Shown here: piece by piece, positions 34,830 to 44,723 of the stretch
Layout: every line of letters starts with the position of its first letter
How positions within the stretch are numbered: position 1 is the first letter of the stretch
From: Ailanthus altissimus
Taxonomy: Eukaryota > Streptophyta > Magnoliopsida > Sapindales > Simaroubaceae
Assembly: GCA_946807835.1 (NCBI GenBank)
Contig: OX327705.1
Span: 14,848,501 to 14,912,500 of the forward strand
DNA: 64,000 nt
Direction of reading: 5' to 3'
Notes under the pieces: generated by a model
The model's input: the letters and a program-made list of their open reading frames with translations, nothing else
Told to the model about the DNA's origin: nothing
Databases searched by the model: none
Made by a program: the position numbers and the translations under genes

Positions 34830-37577
34830 TGACAGGACCCGACCCGAGACCCTCTACTATAGATCCCAGCGGCCCTGCCGGGCACCCCGACAGAAGTTCC
34901 TCTGAACCTAACTGGGTAAGTTAAGAAATTCCGCGAGGCGAACCCCTTTTTAATTCTTGTTACTACTAAGAAGATCTAGTAATATACATGAAAACGACTT
35001 TTTAGTTTTAAAAACAAACAGACAGAGTTTCCCCTGTTTTTCAAAAAATCCACATAAACCTGCAAAGAAATTTCACTTCTAATTCCAACACATCTCAATG
35101 CTAGCAACTCGGACCTCCGGTCCTTTTCAAATCAAATCCAACACAACTCAATTATTTCGTGTAAATCATAAAATAAGCATAATCATAAAAGTAAAAATGA
35201 TCATCATAAACTGGAAATCTCTTCTTCTTGATTCAACACATACTTACAAATATACATGCCTACAACCATTATGCATAAAGTAAAGAGTGCTATTAGCACA
35301 TTTACATGTACAAAAATTATCTTTGGATTCGGCCCACTACTCGGCGATAGGAGAATCAGCAGCTTGCGTTCTGAGACCTGCACCTGGGAAAGGGGTTTAA
35401 AATATAAAACATAAAACGAATGAGCTAAAGGAGCTCAGTGAGTGTAAATGAGAATTCAATTACAAGAATATTATACAAAGATAGCAATTTCTAAAGTACA
35501 TGCAGAAATTATGCTTCTAAAACGGATGTAAAATTATGCTAATGAAATCTTGCCGAGCGGGTTTTATCTACATCTTTGGAAAACTATATTCAGAATCTGT
35601 ATAACATAATAACTACTGTGTGCATATCAATGCATAAATGCTATCGGTAAATCGAAAACTAGTAAAATCCTCGCTCGGCCATTTTCTTTCTAAATTATAC
35701 CAATGGTAACCCTAAAGCTCTATACCCACGCAGCGACTCAACTAGCACCGCATACGTGAGTAGGTCACGGGGCACCTCAACTAGCAGCACCCACAGTGAC
35801 ATCTCAAGACATCTCACTGGCTACGCAGCGGAATCCTACATCGCATGCATATAGCGAGACAATATCCCGTACCCATAGAGCGACTCACATGACTCGACAT
35901 CCCAACTTCCCGGAGTTAGTGACACACCCCCAAGACCTGCCCATGTGCACGGGATATACCGGCCGGGTCTAATACAATCATCACCACTATAATCTGAGGG
36001 TACCAATGGCCTTAAAACAAATGCAGAAATTTTCAAACTGTTTCACAAATCGATCATGTAAAAGCATGTCTATGAATATATCAAGATCATAAATCATGTT
36101 TATGCATCGAAAGCTCATAAAACATACATAGTCATTGTGCGAAAACATAATAACCGAAAAGTAAAAGAAATGGCAGATTTCCACTCACAACCGCTCCGTG
36201 CTCAATTTCGCTCCCGATTCCTGCTCCCGTTAACGCTCTCGGTTATCCTCACCTACGCGCCATAAATGACATTTAGAACCAAATCGAACACTAGAATCTC
36301 ATTTAACTACTAAATGCCCTAATCGGCATACAAAGCCCGGAGGTAAACTACTTCCCGATTTTAGTTACGGAGCCATAATCGAAACTAACTCACCATCCGG
36401 CGCCCTGAAAATTATTGAACACCTTATCATTTGATTGGACATACTTGCCCTTCACCTTTCCAACATGGACAATTATGTCCCATTTTCTTCATTTTTGGGT
36501 TTTTCATCAACCATATACATTCCATTCACAAAATGCATCATTTACACACAACAATTCAATCAAAACACCACTCAATTCCTAACTTCCCTAAAGTGGCAGA
36601 ATTTCACCCTAGGTTACAACACATTCCTTTTCTCAATTTCTTGTTCCAATTACAACAAAATCATGCCAATTTCATTCTAAAGCCCTAATTACAATCAATT
36701 GAAATCTCTACAACAAAATCACCAAAAACCCTAATTCTCACCTTGCCAATTTCTTCAAATTGATGACTCCTTCAAGCTCCAAACTAGAATTTAACTCAAT
36801 CTAAGCCAAGAATACACATAAGAACATCAATTAACACATTCTTGAATTCTCACTTATCAAACTCATAAAAGATGCTTTTCTTACCTCTTTTTCTTGAATT
36901 TCCACTAATAGAGACTTCAATTGAGCTTAGGGATTGGTTTGTAACCTTAATTTGGCTTGATTACACATGAAAAATCATGAAAAAAAAACTTGAATAGTCA
37001 CTGTAGCAGCACCCCCTTTGAAGCTCGAATGTCTCTCTTTTTTTGGCTAAGTGTTGGTTTGATTTCTCTTCCAATTTCTACACACTTCTAACATATATAT
37101 AGTGCTCCCTCAATTTACCATTTTGCCCTTCAACTTACTTAAAACTTCTAATTTGCCATTAGTTAAAAACTAATTATGTAATTAGTTCATTTGTAACTAT
37201 TTAGTTAGAATAGTTCAAAGAACTAACTAGAACTTCCAACTTGGCAATCCATGAGATTTCTTCTAATTGGTCCATTCTCTAATGTATGGATTATGTTTCT
37301 CAACAAAGGCTTGTTCCATTCATAACCCTTAAATGGAAATTCATGTAGTAAATTAGAATTTTCTTTTCCAAGTCAATAGAGAAAAATTCTAAAAATATTC
37401 TAGGGTCGTCCGGCACACCGATCAAGTGTGAAATTACCAAATTAGGTCTGATATCTCTCACGTGCACTATAAAGAAAATATTTCTAATAGGGTTAAAATC
37501 TAGTAACCCTACGGTGTCTTATTTGTTCTATACCAAAATCTAGGCGCCAATACTACTAATAGGGATTGGATATTACA
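34830..37577 (-). mobile_element. Solo LTR, about 2.7 kb, gypsy-like
   Basis: Minus strand begins TGTAATATCCAATCC and ends GGGTCCTGTCA. The flanks are GTAGG (34825-34829) and GTGGG (37578-37582), a four-of-five target duplication, and Tat-like sequence continues on both sides. Compared with the AT-rich surroundings it has a GC-richer stretch at 35690-36000. The word AAGGGGTTTAAAATATAAAAC and the TGTAATATCC start resemble chromovirus (Tekay-type) LTRs; the class is an inference. ORFs at 36431-36688 are not genes. Confidence 0.7.
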
Positions 37578-38705
37578 GTGGGGGTATGGATAGTTTGGCA
37601 AATCCTTTCTTGAGAATTTAATTTCTCTTAGTTCTTGATTTCTGGCTTCTACAGTGGAGATTTCAATGATCTCACAATGATGGATTTTTTAGGCCTTCCT
37701 AGATAGAGGTTTTTACTCCCCTCCAATTTTTACCCTCTCTGGCAGTCTTTCATGCACAACCTGGACATTGAATCGGTTGATCAGCTGCGCGGATACTACT
37801 GCTTCTAACAATTCCTCTACTTGTAGTCCCTCAAGTACTTGGAAGGAGGTCTCATCTATCTTCGCTATCAGTGGTTGTGCAACTTTAAGGGTGTTGTCCC
37901 AGCAAGGTGCTAAATCGTGGATGTAGTTCAGGACTAGTATGTTATCGTCTACTGCTTGAGTCTCAGTTACAGAAGCATTTTTTGGTTTCAGAGTTGCAAT
38001 AATGTCTACTCTGTATTCCTATAATCGGCCCTCACTCATTAGTTGGTGGATTTGAAACCTCAAGGCTCTGGAATTCTAAATAGTGTAGCCGTAATAATAG
38101 TGAAACGAGCAATGCTTTGACTAATCCCTTTTATTCATAGGACTCTATATTAGCGTTGGTGTCTAACATATCCCAGTACCCTTCAGATTCTTCCATATTT
38201 ACTCTGCAGGGGTGTTTAAAAAGATCAGAGATTCTGTCGCATGGCGAGTCCTTTTTTGGGTTCCTCTGTTCCTTGGGAATCTAAGACATTTCCCCTACTG
38301 TTATTTTACTTCCTACCTCAACTTTGTATTTTCTATCTTCTTTATTGTAATGATTGAGTTATCTCATGAAGCAATCTCGATTTTCTCTTCCCTGATCCAT
38401 TACATGGACTTCTGGTTGATTAATTTGAAAAGACATATAATTCTTTTAAATCAAGTACTTATAGTAGAAAGTTAAAGGTCTGACGGCCTTTTATAGGTTT
38501 GTGCTGCTATCTATGAGTCGTAGCTTCCTATCTCACTCTATTATTTGTTAAAGCATTAGAGGAAGCCCCGATGGACTTGATATTGCTTTTTTCATTAAAA
38601 ACAAGTTCGATGCGATCTTTTTATCCTTTTGATTCTGCAAGTATTATTTGATGAACAGTTCAGTCAATTCTTTGAAGGAAAAGATAAAATTTGGTGGTAA
38701 ACTTC
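37578..38705 (-). pseudogene. Tat-like gag C-terminal half, minus strand
   Basis: On the minus strand the last part reads, across a one-base frame change, LPPNFIFSFKEL and TELFIK, the Ty3 gag core pattern LPP.SI.SF.EL. It is the direct continuation of the gag N-terminus at 46216-46668; the 7.5-kb element sits between them. To the left, a gag-protease linker with stops extends to 37578. Confidence 0.7.
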
Positions 38706-38891
38706 TGATAAGGGCAAATTTGTCGTATATTTTCTCATGTTTTTATTATTGATATTTTATGATTTTATGAGAATAAATGGCTATTTATGTGCATTATTGT
38801 TATTTATAGGGACTTGAACGAAATTTAAAGAAAGAACGCAAAAGGAGCGAAAACAGGGACTAAAATGTAAAGATTTCAAATTATGAGTCCA

Positions 38892-39153
38892 GCGCCCCCG
38901 CGCCACAAGGATTTTCGCCCCAGCTCTGAAATAGTGATCGAAATAAGGAAAACGACCTGATTAAGTCGCGTCTAGCGCCCCAGCGCCGAAGAGTCACCGC
39001 GCCAGCGACGCTATATCGCCCCAGCGCTATAAACATACCGCGCCAGCGGTGAAGCCGTTTTCATGCAGCGCCCCAGCGCCAAGATCCCACCGCTCCAGCG
39101 GTAAAGGCTTTTTCACGCGTCGCCCCAGCGACAGATGCATAGCGCGCCAGCGG
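38892..39153 (+). promoter_or_regulatory. Array of GC-rich mini-hairpins in U3
   Basis: Ten units fit N(n)CGC-NCCA-GCGN(n). Examples: GCGC-CCCC-GCGC (38892-38903), GCGC-CCCA-GCGC (38975-38986), ACCGC-GCCA-GCGGT (39037-39050), ACCGC-TCCA-GCGGT (39089-39102), GTCGC-CCCA-GCGAC (39119-39132). Outer stem bases differ between units but usually still pair. The array ends about 55 bp before the TATA box. The same array is in the 3' LTR at 44910-45171. Function unknown; binding sites for a palindrome-reading factor or an RNA structure are possible. Confidence 0.85.
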
Positions 39154-39207
39154 TAGTGCGAGTCCTAGTCCGACGAGAATTGAGATTTTCAAGCTCATAT
39201 CAATCCC

Positions 39208-39215
39208 TATATAAA
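39208..39215 (+). promoter_or_regulatory. LTR TATA box
   Basis: TATATAAA in CCCTATATAAAGCC, 55 bp downstream of the hairpin array; copy at 45226-45233 in the 3' LTR. Confidence 0.85.
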
Positions 39216-40198
39216 GCCACTCGTTCCCAGCCTTCAAGGAGGAAGCCAAGACGACCCAAGAGTACCAAGAATACAGAGCACGAGTCTTGGAGAGCAATAG
39301 GAGCTTAATTGAAGCAACTTTAGAGAGAGATACAAGACGTTCTTCGGCATCAAGAGTTTCTAGGCAGCGCAATTAAGAGCAATTCGACGTCTATATCGGT
39401 TTGCGGTTGATTGTATCATGTTTTATAATTATTTCTACTGCTGTTCTCTTGTAGCCATGAGCTAACTTGTTTTCTAGGGTTAATATTTGAACTCAATATG
39501 TGTGCTTAATTGCCATATCTTTTTAGTATTTAATAAACTTAGTCATTTATTATTTAAATTACTTGTGTTTAATGCTTCAATATATCTGGCCAATATATGG
39601 TGAATGAGTTGGTAATATTATTGATAAACTTGGAAGAGGAATCATAATATTTAGACCTAGGTAATTTGATGCATGATTGTAGAGTAACATTCAATGTTGC
39701 ATATGCAAGTTTCAACTTAGGATAGGAATATACCTAATTGGCATGTATGATCAATAAGACCTAATCTTAATGAATCTTAATTTATTACAAGTACCATAGG
39801 AATATAGGTATTTGGTAAATTAAGGTATACTTGCATGACCTTGGAAGAGGCTTGTGAATACATTAGTGTCTTGATCAATAATAAAGACTAAGTGAGTTAA
39901 ATATTAGAGGATTAATCATTAGAAACATATTGAGGGATAATATTAATCCTAGGTTCTCTCTACGTTGCTATATCTTTAAATCTCATTGCATTGTGTTTTT
40001 GTTTTATATTTCTTACATTCATTCTTAGATTTTTATTTATCTGAATAATTATTAGGAAGATATAATTTTAGTAATTGGTTAAAAAGAAAACATTATCCCT
40101 GTGGGTTCGACATCCGACTAATTAGTCTCTTTATTACTTGCATACGATAGTGTATACTTGCACTTAATTTATGATATAAAAATATCGCATCAAGTTTT

Positions 40199-40216
40199 TG
40201 GCGCCGTTGCCGGGGA
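40199..40216 (+). promoter_or_regulatory. Primer binding site, tRNA-Asp
   Basis: TGGCGCCGTTGCCGGGGA, six bases after the LTR; fully complementary to the plant tRNA-Asp 3' end. Intact, as expected for a mobile element. Confidence 0.95.
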
Positions 40217-40322
40217 TAATTATCTACTTTTTCGCCAATATTAATACCAATCTTTCTAGTTTTTACTTCAGAATTTTTTTTCTTTTTCTTAATTTAGTTT
40301 TACTTTCTTTCTTACGAGGTAC

Positions 40323-42902
40323 ATGCGAAGATCGAAAAGTGAAGACTTGATTGCTTTTGATCCAGAGATTGAAAGAACTTTAAGAAGAATTAGAAGAGAG
40401 CAAAATCAAGTCAACACCATGGAAGATCAAGTACCAATTGCACCCAATAATGAAGGAAGACCACTAAGGGAGTATGCTGTTCCCTTAGTGAATAGAATCC
40501 ATTCGAGCATCCAAAGACCAACTGTTCAAGCTAACAACTTCGAGATCAAGCCAAGCACGATTCAAATGCTCAAGGATTTGGTACAATTTAGTGGACTACC
40601 TAATGACGATCCAAACATGCACATTATCAACTTCTTGGAGATATGTGATACATTCAAGTACAATGGGGTGTCCGATGATGCAATCCGTCTAAGATTGTTT
40701 CCCTTTTCCTTGAGAGACAAAGCAAAAAGCTGGCTGCTATCACTTCCATCTGGATCCATAGCGACATGGGATGATCTTGCACAAAAGTTCCTCGCCAAAT
40801 TCTTTCCACCTGCTAAAACTGCCAATATGAGGAACAACATCACATCATTCCTACAACTAGATGGAGAATCTCTTTATGAGGCATGGGAGAGATACAAAGA
40901 TATGCAAAGAAAATGCCCTCATCATGGAATTCCGAAGTGGTTACTTGTACAAACATTCTACAATGGATTAGCCGGTCAATTCAGAATGATAGTAGATGCT
41001 ACAGCTGGAGGAGCACTCATGAACAAATCCACCAATGAAGCTTATGATCTACTAGATGAGATGGCGTCCAATGCCTATCAATGGCCCACCGAAAGGTCAA
41101 CCACAAGAAAGATCGCTGGATTACATGAAGTAGACACTTTGACTACATTATCTGCCCAAGTCAACCTCTTGACCAAACAATTAAGTAACTTGGGAGTTAA
41201 TGCTATCAAGAGTCAACCCATCACTTGCGATTTCTGTGGAAGCAATCATGCTAATGGACAATGCATGGAGACTGCTCAATATGTAGGGGACTTCAACCGC
41301 AACAACCCCAATTCAAATTTCTACAATCCCGGATGGAGAAATCACCCCAACTTCTCATGGAGCAACAATAATCAAGGACAGTATTCCAAAGCTCCTCCTG
41401 GCTTCCAAACGCAAATTCAGCAAGAGAAGAAACCAGACATTGAAGACATGCTCCTGCAATACATGAAGAAAACAGATGCACTCTTTCAAAGTCGAGCAAC
41501 TTCACTTAGAGCTTTGGAAAATCAAGTAGGGCAGCTCGCAACAGCAATAAACAATCACCCTCAAGGAACTCTACCAAGCAACACTGAAGTCAATCCAAAA
41601 GGAAGTGTAGAACAATGCCAAGCCATCTCCCTAAGAAGTGGTAAAGTCTTACATGATAACACTCCTCAACCACAGCTTTCGGAAATGATAGAGAAGGAAA
41701 AAGAACCAGTGGTCCAGCAAGATAACGTGCAACCATATAGACCACCTATACCATTTCCTCAGAGATTACAACAGCTAAGAAGTCAAGAGAAAAGTGCTGA
41801 AACGCAGAAAAGCATAGAATCTGGTATTCAAGTACAAGAACAGAAAAGTGAAAATGCAGCAGAAGATACCAGTAGCAATCCGCAGAAGCAACCTACGCAG
41901 TCATTCACTCCACCACCTCCATTTCCTCAGAGGCTGCAAACAAAGAAACTAGATAAGAAATTTTCAAAATTTCTTGATGTTTTTAAGAAATTACATATTA
42001 ATCTTCCTTTTGCAGATGCACTGGAACAAATGCCGAGCTATGTGAAATTTATGAAGGAAATCCTATCAAAGAAGAGAAGAATAGATGACTTCGAGACTGT
42101 GGCCCTGACAGAAGAGTGTAGCGCCATCCTTCTAAAGAAGCTACCTCCAAAGCTCAAAGATCCTGGGAGTTTCACTATACCATGCTCAATTGGGAATTAT
42201 GATTTTGGGAAAGCACTTTGTGATCTGGGAGCTAGCATCAATCTTATGCCACTGTCCGTGTATAAAAAGTTGGGACTAAAAGAAGCCAAACCAACAAATA
42301 TCACACTTCAGTTAGCAGATCGTTCTCTCACCTATCCTAAGGGATTAATTGAAGATGTGTTGGTTAAGGTCGATAAATTCATCTTCCCTGCCGATTTCAT
42401 TGTTTTGGATATGGAAGAAGACAAGGAGATCCCAATCATCCTTGGAAGACCCTTCCTAGCCACTGGAAGAACAATTATTGATGTGCAAAAAGGGGAGTTG
42501 ACCATGAGAGTACAAGAGGACACAGTCACTTTTAAGGTCTTCAAGGAGATCAAATTACCAACTGAAAATGAAGACTGTTTCTGCATTAATGTGATGCACC
42601 CAAGTGTTAAGCAAATTAAAGATATGGAGACATTGGATCCTCACATCCGAAAAAGAGCATTAAAGCATAGGAAGGCAAGAGAGAAGAAGAAAAAGCAGCA
42701 TCACGACGAAGCAAGCAAAGAGAAAGAAAAGGAAGAACCATCTCCTCGGTCTAAGATTAAAATCTTTCCGGAGAGACATAAGGAGAATGCAGCAAAAGAT
42801 AGTGCCCCAGATTTAATTGCAAAAATATGGAAGCCAAAAAAGAAGAAAGCCAGCAAGATCACTCACTCAAATGCTTCCATCAGCATCTTCGACCCACCAT
42901 AA
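40323..42902 (+). CDS. Gag-protease polyprotein, 859 residues
   Basis: Intact retrotransposon polyprotein of Athila-like Ty3/gypsy type. Residues about 75-240 form the gag core, with FPFSLRDKAKSWLLSLPSGS and FLAKFFPPAKTANMRN. A zinc knuckle variant, CDFCGSNHANGQC (C302), has three rather than four residues between the second Cys and His. Two proline-rich repeats end in PPIPFPQRL (about 474) and PPPPFPQRL (about 530). The aspartic protease has LCDLGASINLMPLSVYKKLG, catalytic D634, and the C-terminal ILGRPFLATGRTIIDV near 705. The tail (about 770-845) is Lys/Glu-rich and ends ISIFDPP. In related autonomous elements reverse transcriptase follows protease; here a TAA ends the frame. The start is the first ATG after the leader and fits the gag N-terminus. 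It would assemble particles and cleave gag, relying on a partner for reverse transcription and integration. Confidence 0.95.
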   Translation: MRRSKSEDLIAFDPEIERTLRRIRREQNQVNTMEDQVPIAPNNEGRPLREYAVPLVNRIHSSIQRPTVQANNFEIKPSTIQMLKDLVQFSGLPNDDPNMHIINFLEICDTFKYNGVSDDAIRLRLFPFSLRDKAKSWLLSLPSGSIATWDDLAQKFLAKFFPPAKTANMRNNITSFLQLDGESLYEAWERYKDMQRKCPHHGIPKWLLVQTFYNGLAGQFRMIVDATAGGALMNKSTNEAYDLLDEMASNAYQWPTERSTTRKIAGLHEVDTLTTLSAQVNLLTKQLSNLGVNAIKSQPITCDFCGSNHANGQCMETAQYVGDFNRNNPNSNFYNPGWRNHPNFSWSNNNQGQYSKAPPGFQTQIQQEKKPDIEDMLLQYMKKTDALFQSRATSLRALENQVGQLATAINNHPQGTLPSNTEVNPKGSVEQCQAISLRSGKVLHDNTPQPQLSEMIEKEKEPVVQQDNVQPYRPPIPFPQRLQQLRSQEKSAETQKSIESGIQVQEQKSENAAEDTSSNPQKQPTQSFTPPPPFPQRLQTKKLDKKFSKFLDVFKKLHINLPFADALEQMPSYVKFMKEILSKKRRIDDFETVALTEECSAILLKKLPPKLKDPGSFTIPCSIGNYDFGKALCDLGASINLMPLSVYKKLGLKEAKPTNITLQLADRSLTYPKGLIEDVLVKVDKFIFPADFIVLDMEEDKEIPIILGRPFLATGRTIIDVQKGELTMRVQEDTVTFKVFKEIKLPTENEDCFCINVMHPSVKQIKDMETLDPHIRKRALKHRKAREKKKKQHHDEASKEKEKEEPSPRSKIKIFPERHKENAAKDSAPDLIAKIWKPKKKKASKITHSNASISIFDPP

Positions 42903-43010
42903 AATAAAAGGAAGCCCCGTCAAGCCGATGACGTTAAATCAAGCGCTACTTGGGAGGCAACCCAAGGAAAGTATTATTATTATTATTATCATTTTTTTTA
43001 TTTTTTCAGC

Positions 43011-43055
<45 letters not shown>

Positions 43056-43059
43056 AAGA
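42903..43059 (+). repeat. ATT repeat and 38-base A-run
   Basis: After the stop codon come a short ATT repeat (42973-42990) and an uninterrupted run of 38 A (43016-43053). A pure A-run this long is compatible with a young insertion. Confidence 0.95.
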
Positions 43060-43262
43060 ATTTCAGCGCTCCAGCGGCATAACATGGCGCGGCAGCGACA
43101 GAAAAATCGAGACACCACCGCCCCCGCGGTACAAGCAACATCGCGCCAGCGCAAATTCCAGTAACTGTGCAGAAATCAGCCTTCAGCGCTGCAGCGATAG
43201 ACGATTACCGCGGCAGCGCCAGAACATCGCCCCAGCGATGGAGACTCAGCGCGACAGCGAAA
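43060..43262 (+). repeat. Second GC mini-hairpin array, non-coding region
   Basis: Ten more units of the LTR type: ACCGC-CCCC-GCGGT (43117-43130) and CATCGC-CCCA-GCGATG (43225-43240) are perfect; others such as GCGC-TCCA-GCGG have one or two unpaired outer bases. The unit order is not the same as in the LTR, so this is not a simple LTR duplication. Confidence 0.8.
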
Positions 43263-44723
43263 ATTGACCAGGGAAGTCTCTTACTTTCACTTCTTTATTT
43301 TTTTTGACATTGGGGACAATGTCTAAATTAAGTTTGGGGGTGGGAAACACTTTTTTGTGTTCATTTTGCTGCATGATTTGAGTGATCATTCTTGTGGGTT
43401 GAAACTTAAAAATTTTTTTTTAGTTACTTAGTTTTTTTTTTTAGTTAATTCATTTTTATTAGGTTTTGATAAGATGATCATTAGTCTATGATAAGAAAAA
43501 GAATACATGGTTGAATTTATTTTTACACATCCATAGGGAATGATAGATACTTGAGACAATTTTGATTATTCAAGTTTAGGAACAAGTTCGACCTTAGTTA
43601 TAATCACCAATTTTTTGAGCACCTTATAAGCATGAATAGTTATGACTATTACTTAGAGATACTTATATTTTAGAGAATACACCACAGTCTCGAAGACCAA
43701 TACTCTAGAACTTGTCTTTAATTACTACTTGAGGCGAAATTCTAGAAAACACATGAATAGGGAAATGACATTAGGCCATCTTTGGACCGATTGAGCCTTT
43801 CTAGCCTACCTTTTATTGTATATTTATCCCTAGTACCCTATTTTGAGCCTAATTACCCATTCTTTGGTTTAACCACATTACAAGCCCAAGACTTTAAGTT
43901 TACTTATCTAAAAATTTACCCGTAACACCATAAACTTTGCATTTGCTTAGAAATACTCTTGAAAGGGAAAAGTTGCGGTGATATGAGAAAAATAAGTTTG
44001 AGTGGTATTTGTCAATCTAAGTTTGGGGGTATTCAAAAATAAAAAAAATAAAAAAAAAAAAAAAGAATAAGAAAAATACCCCCAACTTAAGAAAAAGAAG
44101 AAATTCTTTGAAAAAAAGAGAGGTTGAAAAGAAGGATGGGAACACAATAAGTTTGGGGGAAGAAATAATACAAGGAAAAGAAGATCAAGAGGTTTCTAGG
44201 TAAAATCTAAGTGTTCATGGTGTAAATTGAACTTCATATATTTATCCTTTTATCCCACCTTGACCTTAGCCTTACATTACAAGCTAAGTAAAGTCCTAAA
44301 TAGATTCCTAGACATGTGATTTTTTACATTAGTGGAGAGTGGTAATAAAGACAAGCTTATGGAAGTGTCATTATACAAATTAAATGCCGAGACATCATCT
44401 TTTCTGTACAAACTAAAGTATAAAGTAAATCAAAGTATGGTTTTCGCTATTTGCTTGCTGCTTGCACACACACACATGGTGATTATTTATGAGGAAGAAT
44501 GAGGGACTAAATGGAGATAATTAGAATTGTTAATAGCTATTTGTCTACCTTAAGGATTTGTATCATTTCGTCAGCTTTTGAGACAATGATTTTGATCATC
44601 TTACTAGTATTAGTATATTTTGTTTTATTTTGTTAAATGAGTCAAGTATAACCCTTTGTTTCTCTCTAAGTTTTATTTTATTGCTTGAGGACAAGCAAGT
44701 ATTTAAGTATGGTGGTAAACTTC
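43263..44723 (+). other. 3' non-coding region with polypurine-like tracts
   Basis: No ORF. TAAGTTTGGGGG occurs three times: 43329-43347 (followed by TGGG), 44018-44030 and 44148-44164. The tract that abuts the 3' LTR is a weaker TAAGTATGGTGGTAAACTTC (44704-44723). A perfect hairpin TTGCTTG-AGGA-CAAGCAA is at 44681-44698. An A/T-rich stretch is at 44036-44070. Confidence 0.75.

Larger units (their letters stand above)
38706..40192 (+). repeat. 5' LTR of the Gag-protease element
   Basis: Begins TGATAAGGGCAAATTTG and ends ATCGCATCA. The start is confirmed by the solo LTR, whose GTACT duplication abuts the same TGATAAGG. U3 holds the GC hairpin array and TATA box. The transcription start should lie near 39240-39250. 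The antisense ORF at 39061-39372 is a by-product. Confidence 0.95.

Noticed and set aside
36431..36688. Two overlapping ORFs
   Set aside because: Inside a solo LTR, no domain, opposite to element orientation.
38686..38705. LTR starting at TGGTGGTAAACTTC rather than TGATAAGG
   Set aside because: The solo LTR with perfect GTACT duplication starts at TGATAAGG, and the extra bases are needed for correct gag spacing in the target.
39061..39372. Antisense 103-codon ORF in the LTR, identical at 45079-45390
   Set aside because: It is identical only because the two LTRs are identical; it runs against LTR transcription and through the GC array, with no domain.
43947..44147. Phe-rich minus-strand ORF
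   Set aside because: Translation of an A-rich tract in element non-coding DNA.
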